From: Azohydromonas aeria
Lineage (GTDB): Bacteria > Pseudomonadota > Gammaproteobacteria > Burkholderiales > Burkholderiaceae_C
Reading direction: 5' to 3'
DNA: 34,281 bases
Assembly: GCF_009760915.1 (NCBI RefSeq)
Contig: NZ_VIDQ01000079.1
Span: 1-34,281, forward strand
In this document: one piece after another, positions 8,034 through 15,642 of the stretch
How positions within the stretch are numbered: the first letter of the stretch is position 1
Layout: each line of letters opens with the position of its first letter
Position numbers and translations under genes: made by a program
The notes under the pieces: model-generated
Seen by the model: the letters and a program-made list of their open reading frames with translations, nothing else
Told to the model about the DNA's origin: nothing
Database searches by the model: none

Positions 8034-8404
8034 CCGGCAGCACCGCCCGCGAGCGATTCCAGGTACGCGATGACGTCCTCGACCCGACCTTCCTGCACGA
8101 GTGTGTCGGCGGTCTTGTAGCCAAAGGCTCGCAGCGGTTCGTTGCGCAACAGGAAAGCGGCCCGCTCGGCGTCGCCTGTCATCTCCGTGGCCACCGCCAG
8201 CGCGCGGATCATGTCCTGCAGGTACTTCTGCAATTGGGGCGCCTGGGGACGTGAGGTCGGGGTGTTGCGATGCACGTGTGCCCGCTCGGCCAGCTCCTGG
8301 ACGCGAAAGCCGAAGAAGTCGCCTACCCGCGCCGGAGATAGGTACGGAGTGTTGGGCTCGCGGAAGCGCTCGACGAAGGGCTGTTGCAACACGGCGGCAG
8401 ACAT
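8030..8404 (-). CDS. Xre/MbcA-type antitoxin paired with the RES toxin
   Basis: Predicted 124 residues. The N-terminal half (VGDFFGFRVQELAERAHVHRNT) is a helix-turn-helix-like segment, and the C-terminal half (AAFLLRNEPLRAFGYKTADTLVQEGRVEDVIAYLESL) matches the MbcA/ParS/Xre toxin-binding domain (DUF2384), with the usual F-L-x2-N-x-P-L-x2-F-G-x3-A pattern. It neutralises the toxin by inserting its C-terminus into the NAD pocket and represses its own promoter. A clear dyad lies immediately upstream at 8417-8435. Confidence 0.86.
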   Translation of the reverse strand: MSAAVLQQPFVERFREPNTPYLSPARVGDFFGFRVQELAERAHVHRNTPTSRPQAPQLQKYLQDMIRALAVATEMTGDAERAAFLLRNEPLRAFGYKTADTLVQEGRVEDVIAYLESLAGGAAG

Positions 8405-8416
8405 GATGGATCACCT

Positions 8417-8444
8417 AGTGCAGACTATTTGCACTCATTTTGCA
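8417..8444 (-). promoter_or_regulatory. Probable operator of the Xre/RES operon
   Basis: Perfect inverted repeat AGTGCA-N7-TGCACT at 8417-8435, with a third TGCA at 8441-8444, spaced one helical turn further. It starts 12 bases upstream of the antitoxin ATG in an AT-richer stretch, the usual place for autoregulation. A -10/-35 pair is not clear enough to call. Confidence 0.55.
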
Positions 8445-8670
8445 CCAAAAACGCCTTTGGTGTGAACGGCGGATCAGCGGGCTGTCGCGGGCTGTCGTCT
8501 TGTTTCTCGGCGTGTCCTGGGCTTGTGATGGAGCACCACCAGGCTGGTGCAGCGCGGCTGGCGCTCGCTGGTGCTGGCGGCCGGCAGAGATGAAAGGCCG
8601 CGAGATATCTGCGAACTGAAAGGCGGCTGCGGTCGGCGCGCGGTCCTCCTCTATCCAATAGGGCATCGTC

Positions 8671-8732
8671 GCCTCCAGGCCGCATCGCGGCCGACCTCAT
8701 TGGATGGAGTCCCCCGCGCTGCCGGTGGAGGC
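8671..8732. repeat. 62-bp imperfect direct repeat, copy 1
   Basis: Shares about 79% identity by hand alignment with 9377-9438. Both copies begin GCCTCCAGGCCGC and contain a hairpin GGCCGC-N3-GCGGCC (here 8678-8692) followed by R-ACCTCAT-Y-GGATG. The differing bases in the hairpin loop (ATC versus TAC) leave the stem intact. It could be a REP-like element or a recombination site; it does not fit the attC core-site consensus well. Confidence 0.6.
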
Positions 8733-9376
8733 CATTGCCGCATACCTGGATGCGGCGCGGCGTCCCGAGGCTTGTACGGCTCCCGCGGCGCCAGCGGCGA
8801 CCGCGTCGCACAGGCGCCGCCGCACCTGCGACTCATGCGCCCGAACCCGCACATCGACGGGGACGCGCTGCCAATCACCGGGCCGGGGGCCCCGTGCCCG
8901 CGTCTGGCGGCCGTGAGCTCCTTCGCGGCAAGCGGCACCAACGCCCACTTGGTGCTGGGCAAGCGGGCGCAAGCGGCGGGGGCCGCGTGGTTCGCAGCGG
9001 CGAGGCGGCCGCCGTGGCGCGGGTGGTGCTCCTTGACCAGGTGCGCGCGGCCCCAGCGCCTCGGGCGACCACTGCAGCCGGCTCTCCAAGTGCACTGTTG
9101 CCGGGCCCGGTGCCGTGGCTGCAGCCTCATCCTGCGCGCGCTTCTCCGTGCTGGCCTCGGGCGCGTGCCGCGGCCATTCTTCGGGGATGGCGGCGGCATA
9201 CTCACTCAACCGGAACCGATTTGCGGCCCGGACAGGACGGCCGGCGCAGGCTGGGCCGTTGGCAGCGTGGCCTCAGCGGGCGGGCGACGCCAGCGGTTCG
9301 GCAGTGGATCGCCGCACCGGTGCTCCATCAGGGACGGGCCTTGTATTGCAGCGTTGCACGCGATGCGGGCGGCTTG

Positions 9377-9438
9377 GCCTCCAGGCCGCTACGCGGCCAA
9401 CCTCATCGGATGAATCTTGCCGCGCCTTCGGTGGCGGC
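9377..9438. repeat. 62-bp imperfect direct repeat, copy 2
   Basis: Second copy of the repeat at 8671-8732, in the same orientation, 644 bases beyond the end of the first. It retains the stem GGCCGC / GCGGCC with loop TAC. Confidence 0.6.
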
Positions 9439-9566
9439 TGGATCGGGTTCAGCTGCTCCAGTTCTTCGGTCGCCACGAATGGGCGCGTCGTTTCTAGCAA
9501 CGAGCAACGCGGAGCGGCCAATTGTGATCCTTCGACATGCCGTTTTCAGCGACCGCTTTGCAATGT

Positions 9567-9596
9567 ATCAGCGCCCGCCGGGAAGCGGGCGCTGAT
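9567..9596 (-). terminator. Strong hairpin downstream of the tyrosine recombinase
   Basis: Perfect 12-bp stem ATCAGCGCCCGC / GCGGGCGCTGAT with a six-base loop, beginning 11 bases after the recombinase stop. There is no T-run on either side, but the position suits a terminator of the minus-strand gene. Confidence 0.6.
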
Positions 9597-9607
9597 AGGC
9601 TGATCAC

Positions 9608-10231
9608 TCAGATTTCGATCTGTTCAGCGATCTCCAGAGCATCATCGACTTCGATGCCGAGGTAGCGTACTGTGCTCTCCAGCTTGGAATGTCCAAGCAG
9701 AATTTGAACCGCACGCAGGTTCCTGGTCCGCTTGTAGATCAGTGAAGCCTTGGTTCTTCGCATTGAGTGCGTGCCATACGCCGTTGGATCTGGTCCGATT
9801 TCCCTAATCCACCCGTGCAGCATCCGGGCGTACTGTCTGGTTCCCAGGTGCGGCGACCGGTGAATTCGACTGGGGAATAGGTAGCTATCGGATTTCAATC
9901 CAGCTTCACGAATCCAAGTTTGCACGGCGTCCTGGGTAGTGGCTGTAATCTCAAATTGCACGGGCCGGTGCGTCTTGCGCTGAAGGACGATGGCGCGGTT
10001 GGCGACCCTGTCGCCGTGGCATACGTCGCGAACGCGCAAGGCGATCAGATCGCACGCGCGCAGTTTGCTATCCAGGCCCAGGTTGAATAGCGCCAATTCC
10101 CGCGCGCGGTGCGCCATCTGCAGCCGAATACGGATCGCCCAGATTTCCTTCGGCTTGAGGGGCAGCTTTTGCCCAACCAACTTGCCCTTGTTCCATGGCT
10201 CACGGGACTTCACTGCAGAGACGGCGTCCAT
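9608..10231 (-). CDS. Compact tyrosine recombinase (integrase)
   Basis: Predicted 207 residues. I choose the ATG at 10231, which has GGAGG seven bases upstream; a TTG at 10243 is also in frame. It is a catalytic domain without a large arm-binding N-terminus, like FimB/FimE-sized recombinases. The active-site residues are present: Arg in SKLRACDLIALRVRD, the second box HSMRRTKASLIYKR (H-x2-R), GHSKLESTVRYLG with the box histidine and the nucleophilic Tyr. It may invert or excise local DNA, or drive cargo mobility, rather than integrate the whole element. It is divergent from parDE and its base composition is lower in GC than the tra genes, in line with separate acquisition. Confidence 0.85.
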   Translation of the reverse strand: MDAVSAVKSREPWNKGKLVGQKLPLKPKEIWAIRIRLQMAHRARELALFNLGLDSKLRACDLIALRVRDVCHGDRVANRAIVLQRKTHRPVQFEITATTQDAVQTWIREAGLKSDSYLFPSRIHRSPHLGTRQYARMLHGWIREIGPDPTAYGTHSMRRTKASLIYKRTRNLRAVQILLGHSKLESTVRYLGIEVDDALEIAEQIEI

Positions 10232-10270
10232 GACGACCTCCAAGCTGCAACCGCGGCGACGACCGCCGCG

Positions 10271-10300
10271 ATGTCAAACATTGACATCTTTTGCTAGCAT
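10271..10300 (+). promoter_or_regulatory. parDE promoter with overlapping operator
   Basis: Perfect dyad ATGTCAA-ACA-TTGACAT at 10271-10287. TGTCAA (10272-10277) and TAGCAT (10295-10300) are spaced 17 bases apart and form a plausible sigma-70 promoter with the dyad covering the -35, 27 bases before the ParD start. The dyad is the likely binding site of ParD or ParDE. It also lies 40 bases from the divergent recombinase start, so repression could reach both genes. Confidence 0.65.
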
Positions 10301-10326
10301 TGCGCCTCATCCTGAAGGGACGCACC

Positions 10327-10602
10327 ATGGGCATGAACGTCAATCTGACGCCTCAGCTGGAGGAAATGGTTCGGCGCAAGGTCGCCTCCGGCCTCTACAC
10401 CTCCGCCAGCGAGGTGGTGCGCGAAGCCTTGCGCCTGATGGAAGAGCAAGACCAAGTGCGCGCTGCTCGACTGCAGCAACTGCGCAGTGACATCCGCGAA
10501 GGACTGGAAAGCGGCGAGAGCGAGGCTTGGGATCCCGCTCAGGTCAAACAGCAAGGTCGCGTGCGGCGTGCGGCGGCGAAATCAAAGGCAGCGGGCAAGT
10601 AA
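10327..10602 (+). CDS. parD: ParD-family antitoxin
   Basis: Predicted 91 residues; the ATG at 10327 follows GAAGGGA at good distance. The N-terminus GMNVNLTPQLEEMVRRKV with SGLYTSASEVVREALRLM is the ribbon-helix-helix DNA-binding domain of ParD/CopG. The C-terminus (DIREGLESGESEAWDPAQ) is the toxin-binding region with the typical L-x2-G-x2-S-G pattern. Its stop TAA abuts the ParE ATG without a gap, so the two are co-translated. Function: neutralises ParE and represses the operon. Confidence 0.92.
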   Translation: MGMNVNLTPQLEEMVRRKVASGLYTSASEVVREALRLMEEQDQVRAARLQQLRSDIREGLESGESEAWDPAQVKQQGRVRRAAAKSKAAGK

Positions 10603-10893
10603 ATGCCTCGTATCCTCCGACGCCCTCAAGCAGCAGCTGACATCGCGGATATCTGGAACTACATCGCTGACGACAGCCTTGATCAGGCGGATGCCTGGGT
10701 CGACAGGCTTGACGAGCAACTCCAACTGCTGGCCACGCAGCCGCTCATGGGTCGACAGCGTGATGAGCTCGCACCGCGTGTCCGCAGCCTGCCTTTCGGG
10801 CGCTACATCATTTTCTACGTGCCACTGGACGTCGGTATCGACGTTGTCCGCGTACTCCATTCAGCCCGGGATATTGAACCTGGTCTTTTCTGA
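10603..10893 (+). CDS. parE: ParE-family toxin
   Basis: Predicted 96 residues, the usual length. It shows the RelE/ParE fold pattern: RRPQAAADIADIWNYIADDS at the N-terminus, LDEQLQLLATQPLMGRQRDEL, then LPFGRYIIFYVPLDVGIDVVRVLHSARDI, where the R-V-L-H-x-A-R-D end is characteristic. ParE toxins poison DNA gyrase. With ParD it forms an addiction module that would stabilise the element after transfer. It lies next to the minus-strand DUF4400 gene in a convergent arrangement. Confidence 0.92.
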   Translation: MPRILRRPQAAADIADIWNYIADDSLDQADAWVDRLDEQLQLLATQPLMGRQRDELAPRVRSLPFGRYIIFYVPLDVGIDVVRVLHSARDIEPGLF

Positions 10894-11028
10894 TCCGGAC
10901 GTCGCTTTTTGACGGTCGCGCGGACCAGCCGAGAAGACGATTTGCGGCGCAGAGCCGTCATTCAGCCGAGGCCACCGGGTGTCGGTAATGGGCACATAGC
11001 AGGCATTCATATGCTGGTGGTCCATTTG

Positions 11029-11649
11029 TCAGCCGCGTTGGTGAAAACATCCCAGCGCCCGCGCCCCCAGCAGCCCGACTACCAGCGGCGCACACGGCAT
11101 AACCAGCGGATGCAGCGGCATCGGCGCCACTGCGCAGACCATCGTCAGGCAGCCGGCCATCACCGCCGCCGAGGCGTGCGCGGCGAACATCTCCGGATCG
11201 AGCCGCCGGAATTCCCGGGCTTTCACGGCCCGCGACGCCAGAGCGTCGGCGCCCGCGGCAAGCAGGACGACCAGCGTCCAGGGCAGCCACTCCACCAGCG
11301 CCACGGCGCGGTAGCCGGCCAGCAACAGCAGGGCGTCGATGGAGCGGAAGTAGGGGTTGTCGAAAAGCTTCGCCACCGCGCCGGCCATCTGCCGCGACAC
11401 GGCACCGCCGACGTCGCCCGGTGCTGCCATGGCGGCATCGGGGTGCGGTGTCGCGGCCCGGGCGGTTTCCTGCGTGTCCAGTGCCCGGGCCAGCAGCCGC
11501 GTGGCGTGCTCGGGTCCCCAGAAGGCCACGGCGGCCTCGTGCTCGGCGCGCAGCCGGGTCAGGAACCGCTCCGCCGGCAGCGCCGACGGCAGGTACAGCA
11601 CGAGCACCAGCAGCCCGAGCAGAGAGACGACTGCCGTGGCGCGGATCAT
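11029..11649 (-). CDS. DUF4400 integral-membrane protein of conjugative elements
   Basis: Predicted 206 residues from the ATG at 11649, which overlaps the TraD stop (ATGA). Hydrophobic segments lie at about 5-25, near 115-140 (IDALLLLAGYRAVALVEWLPWTLVVLLAAG), and at 160-190 (MAGCLTMVCAVAPMPLHPLVM). The N-terminal part and the pattern NPYFRSIDALLLLAGYR fit the DUF4400 family that follows traD in SXT/R391-type ICEs (the s043 position). Its role is not established; it may help TraD couple to the channel or act in entry exclusion. It is the last gene before the cargo that separates it from the TraA-V block. Confidence 0.78.
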   Translation of the reverse strand: MIRATAVVSLLGLLVLVLYLPSALPAERFLTRLRAEHEAAVAFWGPEHATRLLARALDTQETARAATPHPDAAMAAPGDVGGAVSRQMAGAVAKLFDNPYFRSIDALLLLAGYRAVALVEWLPWTLVVLLAAGADALASRAVKAREFRRLDPEMFAAHASAAVMAGCLTMVCAVAPMPLHPLVMPCAPLVVGLLGARALGCFHQRG

Positions 11650-13556
11650 GGGCCGGCTCCGGCGGACACCACGGCGGCGGCCGGAGCGTCGGCATCCAGG
11701 ATCGGGAAGCGCCCCTTGATGATCCGGCCGCCGGACACCGAGGCGAAGTACTGCAGGTTGGGCAACTTGCCCAGCACGTCCGCCGGCACCATCTCCTCGA
11801 AGCTCTCGCACAGCTGCGTCGAGTAGCTCGACGAGAAGTCGCCCAGGTGGGCGTCCGTGCCGGTGCTCACGCCCACGCGCAGCGTGTGGATGGCCGTGCG
11901 GCCGAAGGTCTCGACCACGAAGTCCTGCGTCGGCCGGTCCTTGGAGCGCAGGGCGATCAGGTTGTTGAGGTTGCCCAGGGCCATGCGCGCCGCGTGCTCG
12001 CTGCCCAGGCGCCGCGCCAGGTCGGCCAGCGTCTGCATGGCGCAGGTGGTCTGGATACCGCCCTCGGCGCCCTTGTTCAGGATCTCGATCAGCGGCTGGT
12101 TGATGACGTTGGAGACCTCGTCAACGAAGAGCGAGATGCGCCGGTGGGCGCCGAGGTTGTAGCGCATGCCCACCCGCGCGGCCAGGTCGGCCAGCGCCAG
12201 CGCACCGATGGCCGTGGCCACCGACGGGTCCGGCAGCGAGTCCAGGCACATGTAGAGCACGTGGCCGGCGCGCTCGATCTTCTCGAAGTTCATGATCGGC
12301 CGCAGGTCGTCAGGGTCGAAGGGGTCGGGCGAGAGGCTGCGGCCCAGGTCGCCCGAGGTCAGCATCGACAGCACCGGCAGCAGGTTGGCCGTGATCTTCT
12401 GGTAGTGCTCGCGGTTGTGGCGGAAGGTGCGCACCTGCGCGTCGATGGCCTTGTGGCGCTGCGACGGCGCGACGTGCTGCTCGTAGTAGGTGACGAGGGC
12501 CAGCAGCTCGGTGCTGGCCGCCTCGGAAGGGCGCTTCAGGTTGCCGCGCTGCGCCTCGTGCAGCAGCCGCTTCATCTCCGGCTGCTCGCGCCAGCCCGAG
12601 CCCAGCGTGCGCTCGCAGTAGCGCCGCAGCGAGCCTTCCAGCACCGGCTCGATGCCGCCCTCGATGTAGCGCGTGAGCTTCACGAGGTTGGGACGCTCCT
12701 CCAGCTCGATCAGGCCCTGGACCACCACGTTGACCGCGTCCCAGCCGAAGGCCGTGAAGGCGCTGGCCGTGTCGGGCGGCATGATCGACTGGATGCGCGA
12801 GGCGATCTCGGTGGGCTTCTGCCAGTTGAAGGTGAAGTCCAGCCGCACGCCGTCCTCAGGGAAGGCGGGGTGGAACTCCAGGAAGGTGCCCGGCTCGCGC
12901 CAGTCCTCGCAGGCGCGCTGCACGATGCGCCGCAGGCGCCGGCTGTTCTTGGGATCGATGACGATGACCACGTCGCCGCGGCGCACGGCCTGCGTGACGA
13001 GGCAGCCCAGCGCCACGCCTTTGCCCGACTGGGTGGTGCCCACGAGCAGCGTGCCGCCCTCGAAGTTCTGCAGCGGCCGGTACAGCGGCACCTCGTCGGG
13101 CTCAACGCCGTGGATGTAGGGCAGGCCGATCTGGGCGTCAGGCTGTGGATCAGTTTCGTGGCCCAGCCAGGCCAGCAGGCGCGGCGACAGCGCGAACTCC
13201 CGGTAGTCGGCCTTGGCCAGCTCGTACAGCCGTTGCGCGTGCACCGGCCGCCATTCGAAGCCGAAGCCGAGGAACACCTGGTCGGGCCGGCCGCACCAGC
13301 GCGCCAGCTCGGCCGTGCCGATGGTCTGCACGGCGCGGCCGCTCAGCGACGCGCGCAGCACCAGCGTGCGCAGCGCCTGCGCCAGGCGCATCACGCCGCA
13401 AGCGAAGCAGCCCAGCGCCAGCGGCCGGGCCAGGGCCGTGGGCAGCACGCCCGACACGCCACCGAAGGTCAGCACGGCGGTGGCGGCCAGCCAGGCGGCC
13501 GCGGCGTGGCCCTCGTAGGCCGGCCGCCACGGCATCTCGTATCGGCGCACCAGCAT
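11646..13556 (-). CDS. traD: TraD, type IV coupling ATPase (SXT/TOL type)
   Basis: Predicted 636 residues. Two N-terminal membrane helices (about 18-37 and 40-58) precede the cytoplasmic ATPase. Walker A is GTTQSGKGV at about 173-181, followed by DVVIVIDPKNSRRL; the Walker B segment is RISLFVDEVSNV. The downstream TCAMQTLADLARRLG region carries the glutamine-rich motor motif. TraD is the hexameric coupling protein that brings the relaxase-DNA complex to the secretion channel. The start is one base after the TraI stop (TGACATG), so the two are translationally coupled, and its stop overlaps the DUF4400 start. The relaxase-TraD-DUF4400 order is that of SXT-like ICEs. Confidence 0.92.
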   Translation of the reverse strand: MLVRRYEMPWRPAYEGHAAAAWLAATAVLTFGGVSGVLPTALARPLALGCFACGVMRLAQALRTLVLRASLSGRAVQTIGTAELARWCGRPDQVFLGFGFEWRPVHAQRLYELAKADYREFALSPRLLAWLGHETDPQPDAQIGLPYIHGVEPDEVPLYRPLQNFEGGTLLVGTTQSGKGVALGCLVTQAVRRGDVVIVIDPKNSRRLRRIVQRACEDWREPGTFLEFHPAFPEDGVRLDFTFNWQKPTEIASRIQSIMPPDTASAFTAFGWDAVNVVVQGLIELEERPNLVKLTRYIEGGIEPVLEGSLRRYCERTLGSGWREQPEMKRLLHEAQRGNLKRPSEAASTELLALVTYYEQHVAPSQRHKAIDAQVRTFRHNREHYQKITANLLPVLSMLTSGDLGRSLSPDPFDPDDLRPIMNFEKIERAGHVLYMCLDSLPDPSVATAIGALALADLAARVGMRYNLGAHRRISLFVDEVSNVINQPLIEILNKGAEGGIQTTCAMQTLADLARRLGSEHAARMALGNLNNLIALRSKDRPTQDFVVETFGRTAIHTLRVGVSTGTDAHLGDFSSSYSTQLCESFEEMVPADVLGKLPNLQYFASVSGGRIIKGRFPILDADAPAAAVVSAGAGP

Positions 13557-13557
13557 G

Positions 13558-15192
13558 TCAGTCCCCGGCCGGGCCGTCGGCGGGCGAGAAGTCCGCCAGG
13601 TCGAGACCGTTGATGAAGCGCGGACGGATCAGCAGGCCGCCGCAGGGCTCGCCGTCGATCTCGTGGGTCGTGAGCGTGGCCTTGGTTCCTCCTGTCCCGG
13701 CCAGCATCCCGGCGTCACCGAGCGCGCGCAGCGCCTGCGCGGCGTCGATGCCCTGGCGCTCCATGTCGTCGAGCCGCACGAAGAAGCCGCCCGCCGTGAC
13801 ACGCGATGCGACCTGCCCGGCGCCGACGGCGCTCACGGCTTTCGCCACCGCCTCCCGCACCAGGGGATCGAGACGCCTGGGGGCCTGCAGCGCGAGCCTG
13901 CGACGCTCGGGGGCGTCCGTCGTCCGGGGCGGTGCGGCGGGCTTGCCGGCGTCGGGCCCGCCGACGGCCTCCGCGGTGGGTCCGGACTCCGTGCCGGGCA
14001 GGGGCAGCTGTGCCATGGCCGCCGGCGCGGACGGCGCGCGTGCGGGCCGCGCCTTGGCGGGCGGCTGCCCGGGATCGCGCGCCAGCGCGACTTCCAGGGG
14101 CGCGGGGCAGGGCGTGAGGCCCGTGAGCAGGATGTCGGGCGAGGACAGCTTGATGGCCTCCACAGGCGCCTGGGCCCCCGGGGGCTGGATCGACCAGGGG
14201 ATGGTCTGGCCGTCGCGGGGCTCCAGCACGCCCGCGTCCAGCAGGGCGGCCAGCATGGCGTCGGCGGACCTGGGCATGCCGGCCAGCTGCGCCGCCTCCA
14301 GGGCAGCCTGCAGGTCCGCGGCGGCCTGCAGCCAGGTGACGAACAGGCCGTCCCGGCCCAGCCACAGGCGCGACTTGTCGCGGTTGGGCACCCAGGCCGC
14401 GTGGCTGCGCACGAGGCCCTGCATGGCCTCGACCAGGTAGCGCGCGACGTGCGTGCCGGCCGGATCGGTACCGCCGCGGCCGGCACGGGCGCGGAGGTCG
14501 CGGTCGATCACCAGCGCCAGGGCGCGGCGCACCAGCGTGTCGAGCACGTTGCGGTCGCGGTACAGCGACAGGCCGCCGACGCCGGCTAGCAGGTGGGGCA
14601 CGATGACGGCGTTGTCCTCGCCGAGGAAGCGCATCACCCGCGGCGGCACGACGTGGGACAGCATGAACAGGCCCTGGGCCTGCACCGGCGGCACGTCGCC
14701 GCGCCAGCGCACGCGGTACCGGTCCAGGCCGTGGTCGAGCAGCCAGTCGGCGAGCGGCATCAGGCAGGCCGGCCATTCCCGGCCATCGGCGTCCAGGACC
14801 CTCAACGGCCCCATGGTGCGATGCAGCTCGCAGCACAGTCCGGCGATGAAGGTGGCGAGCTGCCAGCGCGGCTCCAGGTGGCGCCGCTCGGAGATGGTGG
14901 AGCGGCCGGCGATGATGTGGGCATCCGTGCCCTGCAGCGCGAAGAAGCCGACCTCCAGACCCAGGCGCAGCAGCCCGCCCGGTTCGCTGAAGTGGCTCTC
15001 GGCCGTGGCCGGGAGCCGGTGGACGCAGGCGGCGTAGCGCTCCAGCAGCGGCGCGATCTCGCTGTCGAAGGTGCCGCGGTCCACGCCGAAGGCCAGCCGG
15101 ATCCGGTCGATCAGCGCCTGGTGGTCGGCGAGCAGCCGGTTGGCGGGCACGGCCTCGATGCCGTCTTCGTCCTGCAGGGGGAAGCCGGGCAT
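13558..15192 (-). CDS. traI: TraI, MobH-type conjugative relaxase
   Basis: Predicted 544 residues; the ATG at 15192 has GAAGGAG upstream. The N-terminal TraI_2/HD-like domain has RLPATAESHFSEPGGLLRL with LEVGFFALQGTDAHI, then RHLEPRWQLATFIAGLCCEL with H-R-T, the pattern of MobH relaxases. A middle region (LPLPGTES, Pro/Ala-rich, about 390-450) links to a C-terminal winged-helix-like domain (RLDPLVREAVAKAVSAVGAG and TTHEIDGEPCGGLLIRPRF). MobH relaxases nick oriT and pilot the strand. The length is typical. It lies downstream of a 450-base gene-free stretch and two FlhDC-like activator genes on the same strand, which suggests activated expression. Confidence 0.88.
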   Translation of the reverse strand: MPGFPLQDEDGIEAVPANRLLADHQALIDRIRLAFGVDRGTFDSEIAPLLERYAACVHRLPATAESHFSEPGGLLRLGLEVGFFALQGTDAHIIAGRSTISERRHLEPRWQLATFIAGLCCELHRTMGPLRVLDADGREWPACLMPLADWLLDHGLDRYRVRWRGDVPPVQAQGLFMLSHVVPPRVMRFLGEDNAVIVPHLLAGVGGLSLYRDRNVLDTLVRRALALVIDRDLRARAGRGGTDPAGTHVARYLVEAMQGLVRSHAAWVPNRDKSRLWLGRDGLFVTWLQAAADLQAALEAAQLAGMPRSADAMLAALLDAGVLEPRDGQTIPWSIQPPGAQAPVEAIKLSSPDILLTGLTPCPAPLEVALARDPGQPPAKARPARAPSAPAAMAQLPLPGTESGPTAEAVGGPDAGKPAAPPRTTDAPERRRLALQAPRRLDPLVREAVAKAVSAVGAGQVASRVTAGGFFVRLDDMERQGIDAAQALRALGDAGMLAGTGGTKATLTTHEIDGEPCGGLLIRPRFINGLDLADFSPADGPAGD

Positions 15193-15642
15193 GGCTGCTC
15201 CTTCGCGCCAGGGAGGCGCCGATCCTGCAGGGTCCGTCGTGTCCGCGCGATGGGGAAACGGCCGCCGGAGGGGCGGGGTTTCGGCACCAGGGACGGTGCT
15301 GTCCGGCGCAGTTGCCGAGAGGGGAAACCGCGTATCCGGTCCGGGATGCTGACAGCGTCAGGGCGACGTGGCAGACCTGCGAGCACCGAGCGGTCGCGGC
15401 CACATCAGCCTGCCCAGGCCACCGGCTGCCCATTTCTTGAGCAGCACAGCGGAACGGTTTGCCGATCAACGACTTGCGGCACCCGCGCGCCCCTTGCCAA
15501 CAAGCTTGTCCACAGCAGTCGTGGATTTCCCTGGCCGCGCATTGACAAGGAAGGCATGATTCAAGAAACAACATACGGGATTCACTCGACCTACCATCCC
15601 GCCATCCTTTCCGCGTGATGGCCTCGGCGGGGCAGCCACCCA
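15193..15642. other. 450-base gene-free region upstream of TraI (promoter and possible oriT)
   Basis: No supported gene. It contains CTGAC-AGC-GTCAG (15349-15361), TCCAC-N7-GTGGA (15509-15525), and two copies of GGGGAAAC on the plus strand (15252-15259 and 15321-15328, 69 bases apart). The part from about 15420 to 15600 is clearly less GC-rich than its surroundings, as promoters and origins of transfer often are. It is the natural place for the traI promoter and for binding of the FlhDC-like activator. An oriT is possible but unproved, and in SXT elements oriT is not next to traI. Confidence 0.45.

Larger units (their letters stand above)
8445..9566. other. About 1.1 kb without a supportable gene
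   Basis: All open frames here lack ribosome binding sites and known domains and are Arg/Ala/Pro-rich, as expected from chance frames in GC-rich DNA. The stretch holds a tandem 10-bp repeat GCGGGCTGTC (8477-8496) and the pair of 62-bp repeats described separately. It may be decayed coding sequence or a cassette-like insertion. Confidence 0.5.

Noticed and set aside
8671..9438. Integron attC sites
   Set aside because: The repeats have hairpins but not the RYYYAAC/GTTRRRY core sites, and no integron integrase or cassette gene is present.
11421..13613. 730-codon plus-strand frame opposite TraD
   Set aside because: Antisense shadow of the coupling protein; no start signal or domain.
13558..15192. 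Loss of catalytic histidines in TraI compared with other MobH relaxases
   Set aside because: The sequence SHFSEPGGLLRLGLEV matches, as I recall, the normal pattern of the Pseudomonas-type TraI subgroup, so this is not an anomaly.
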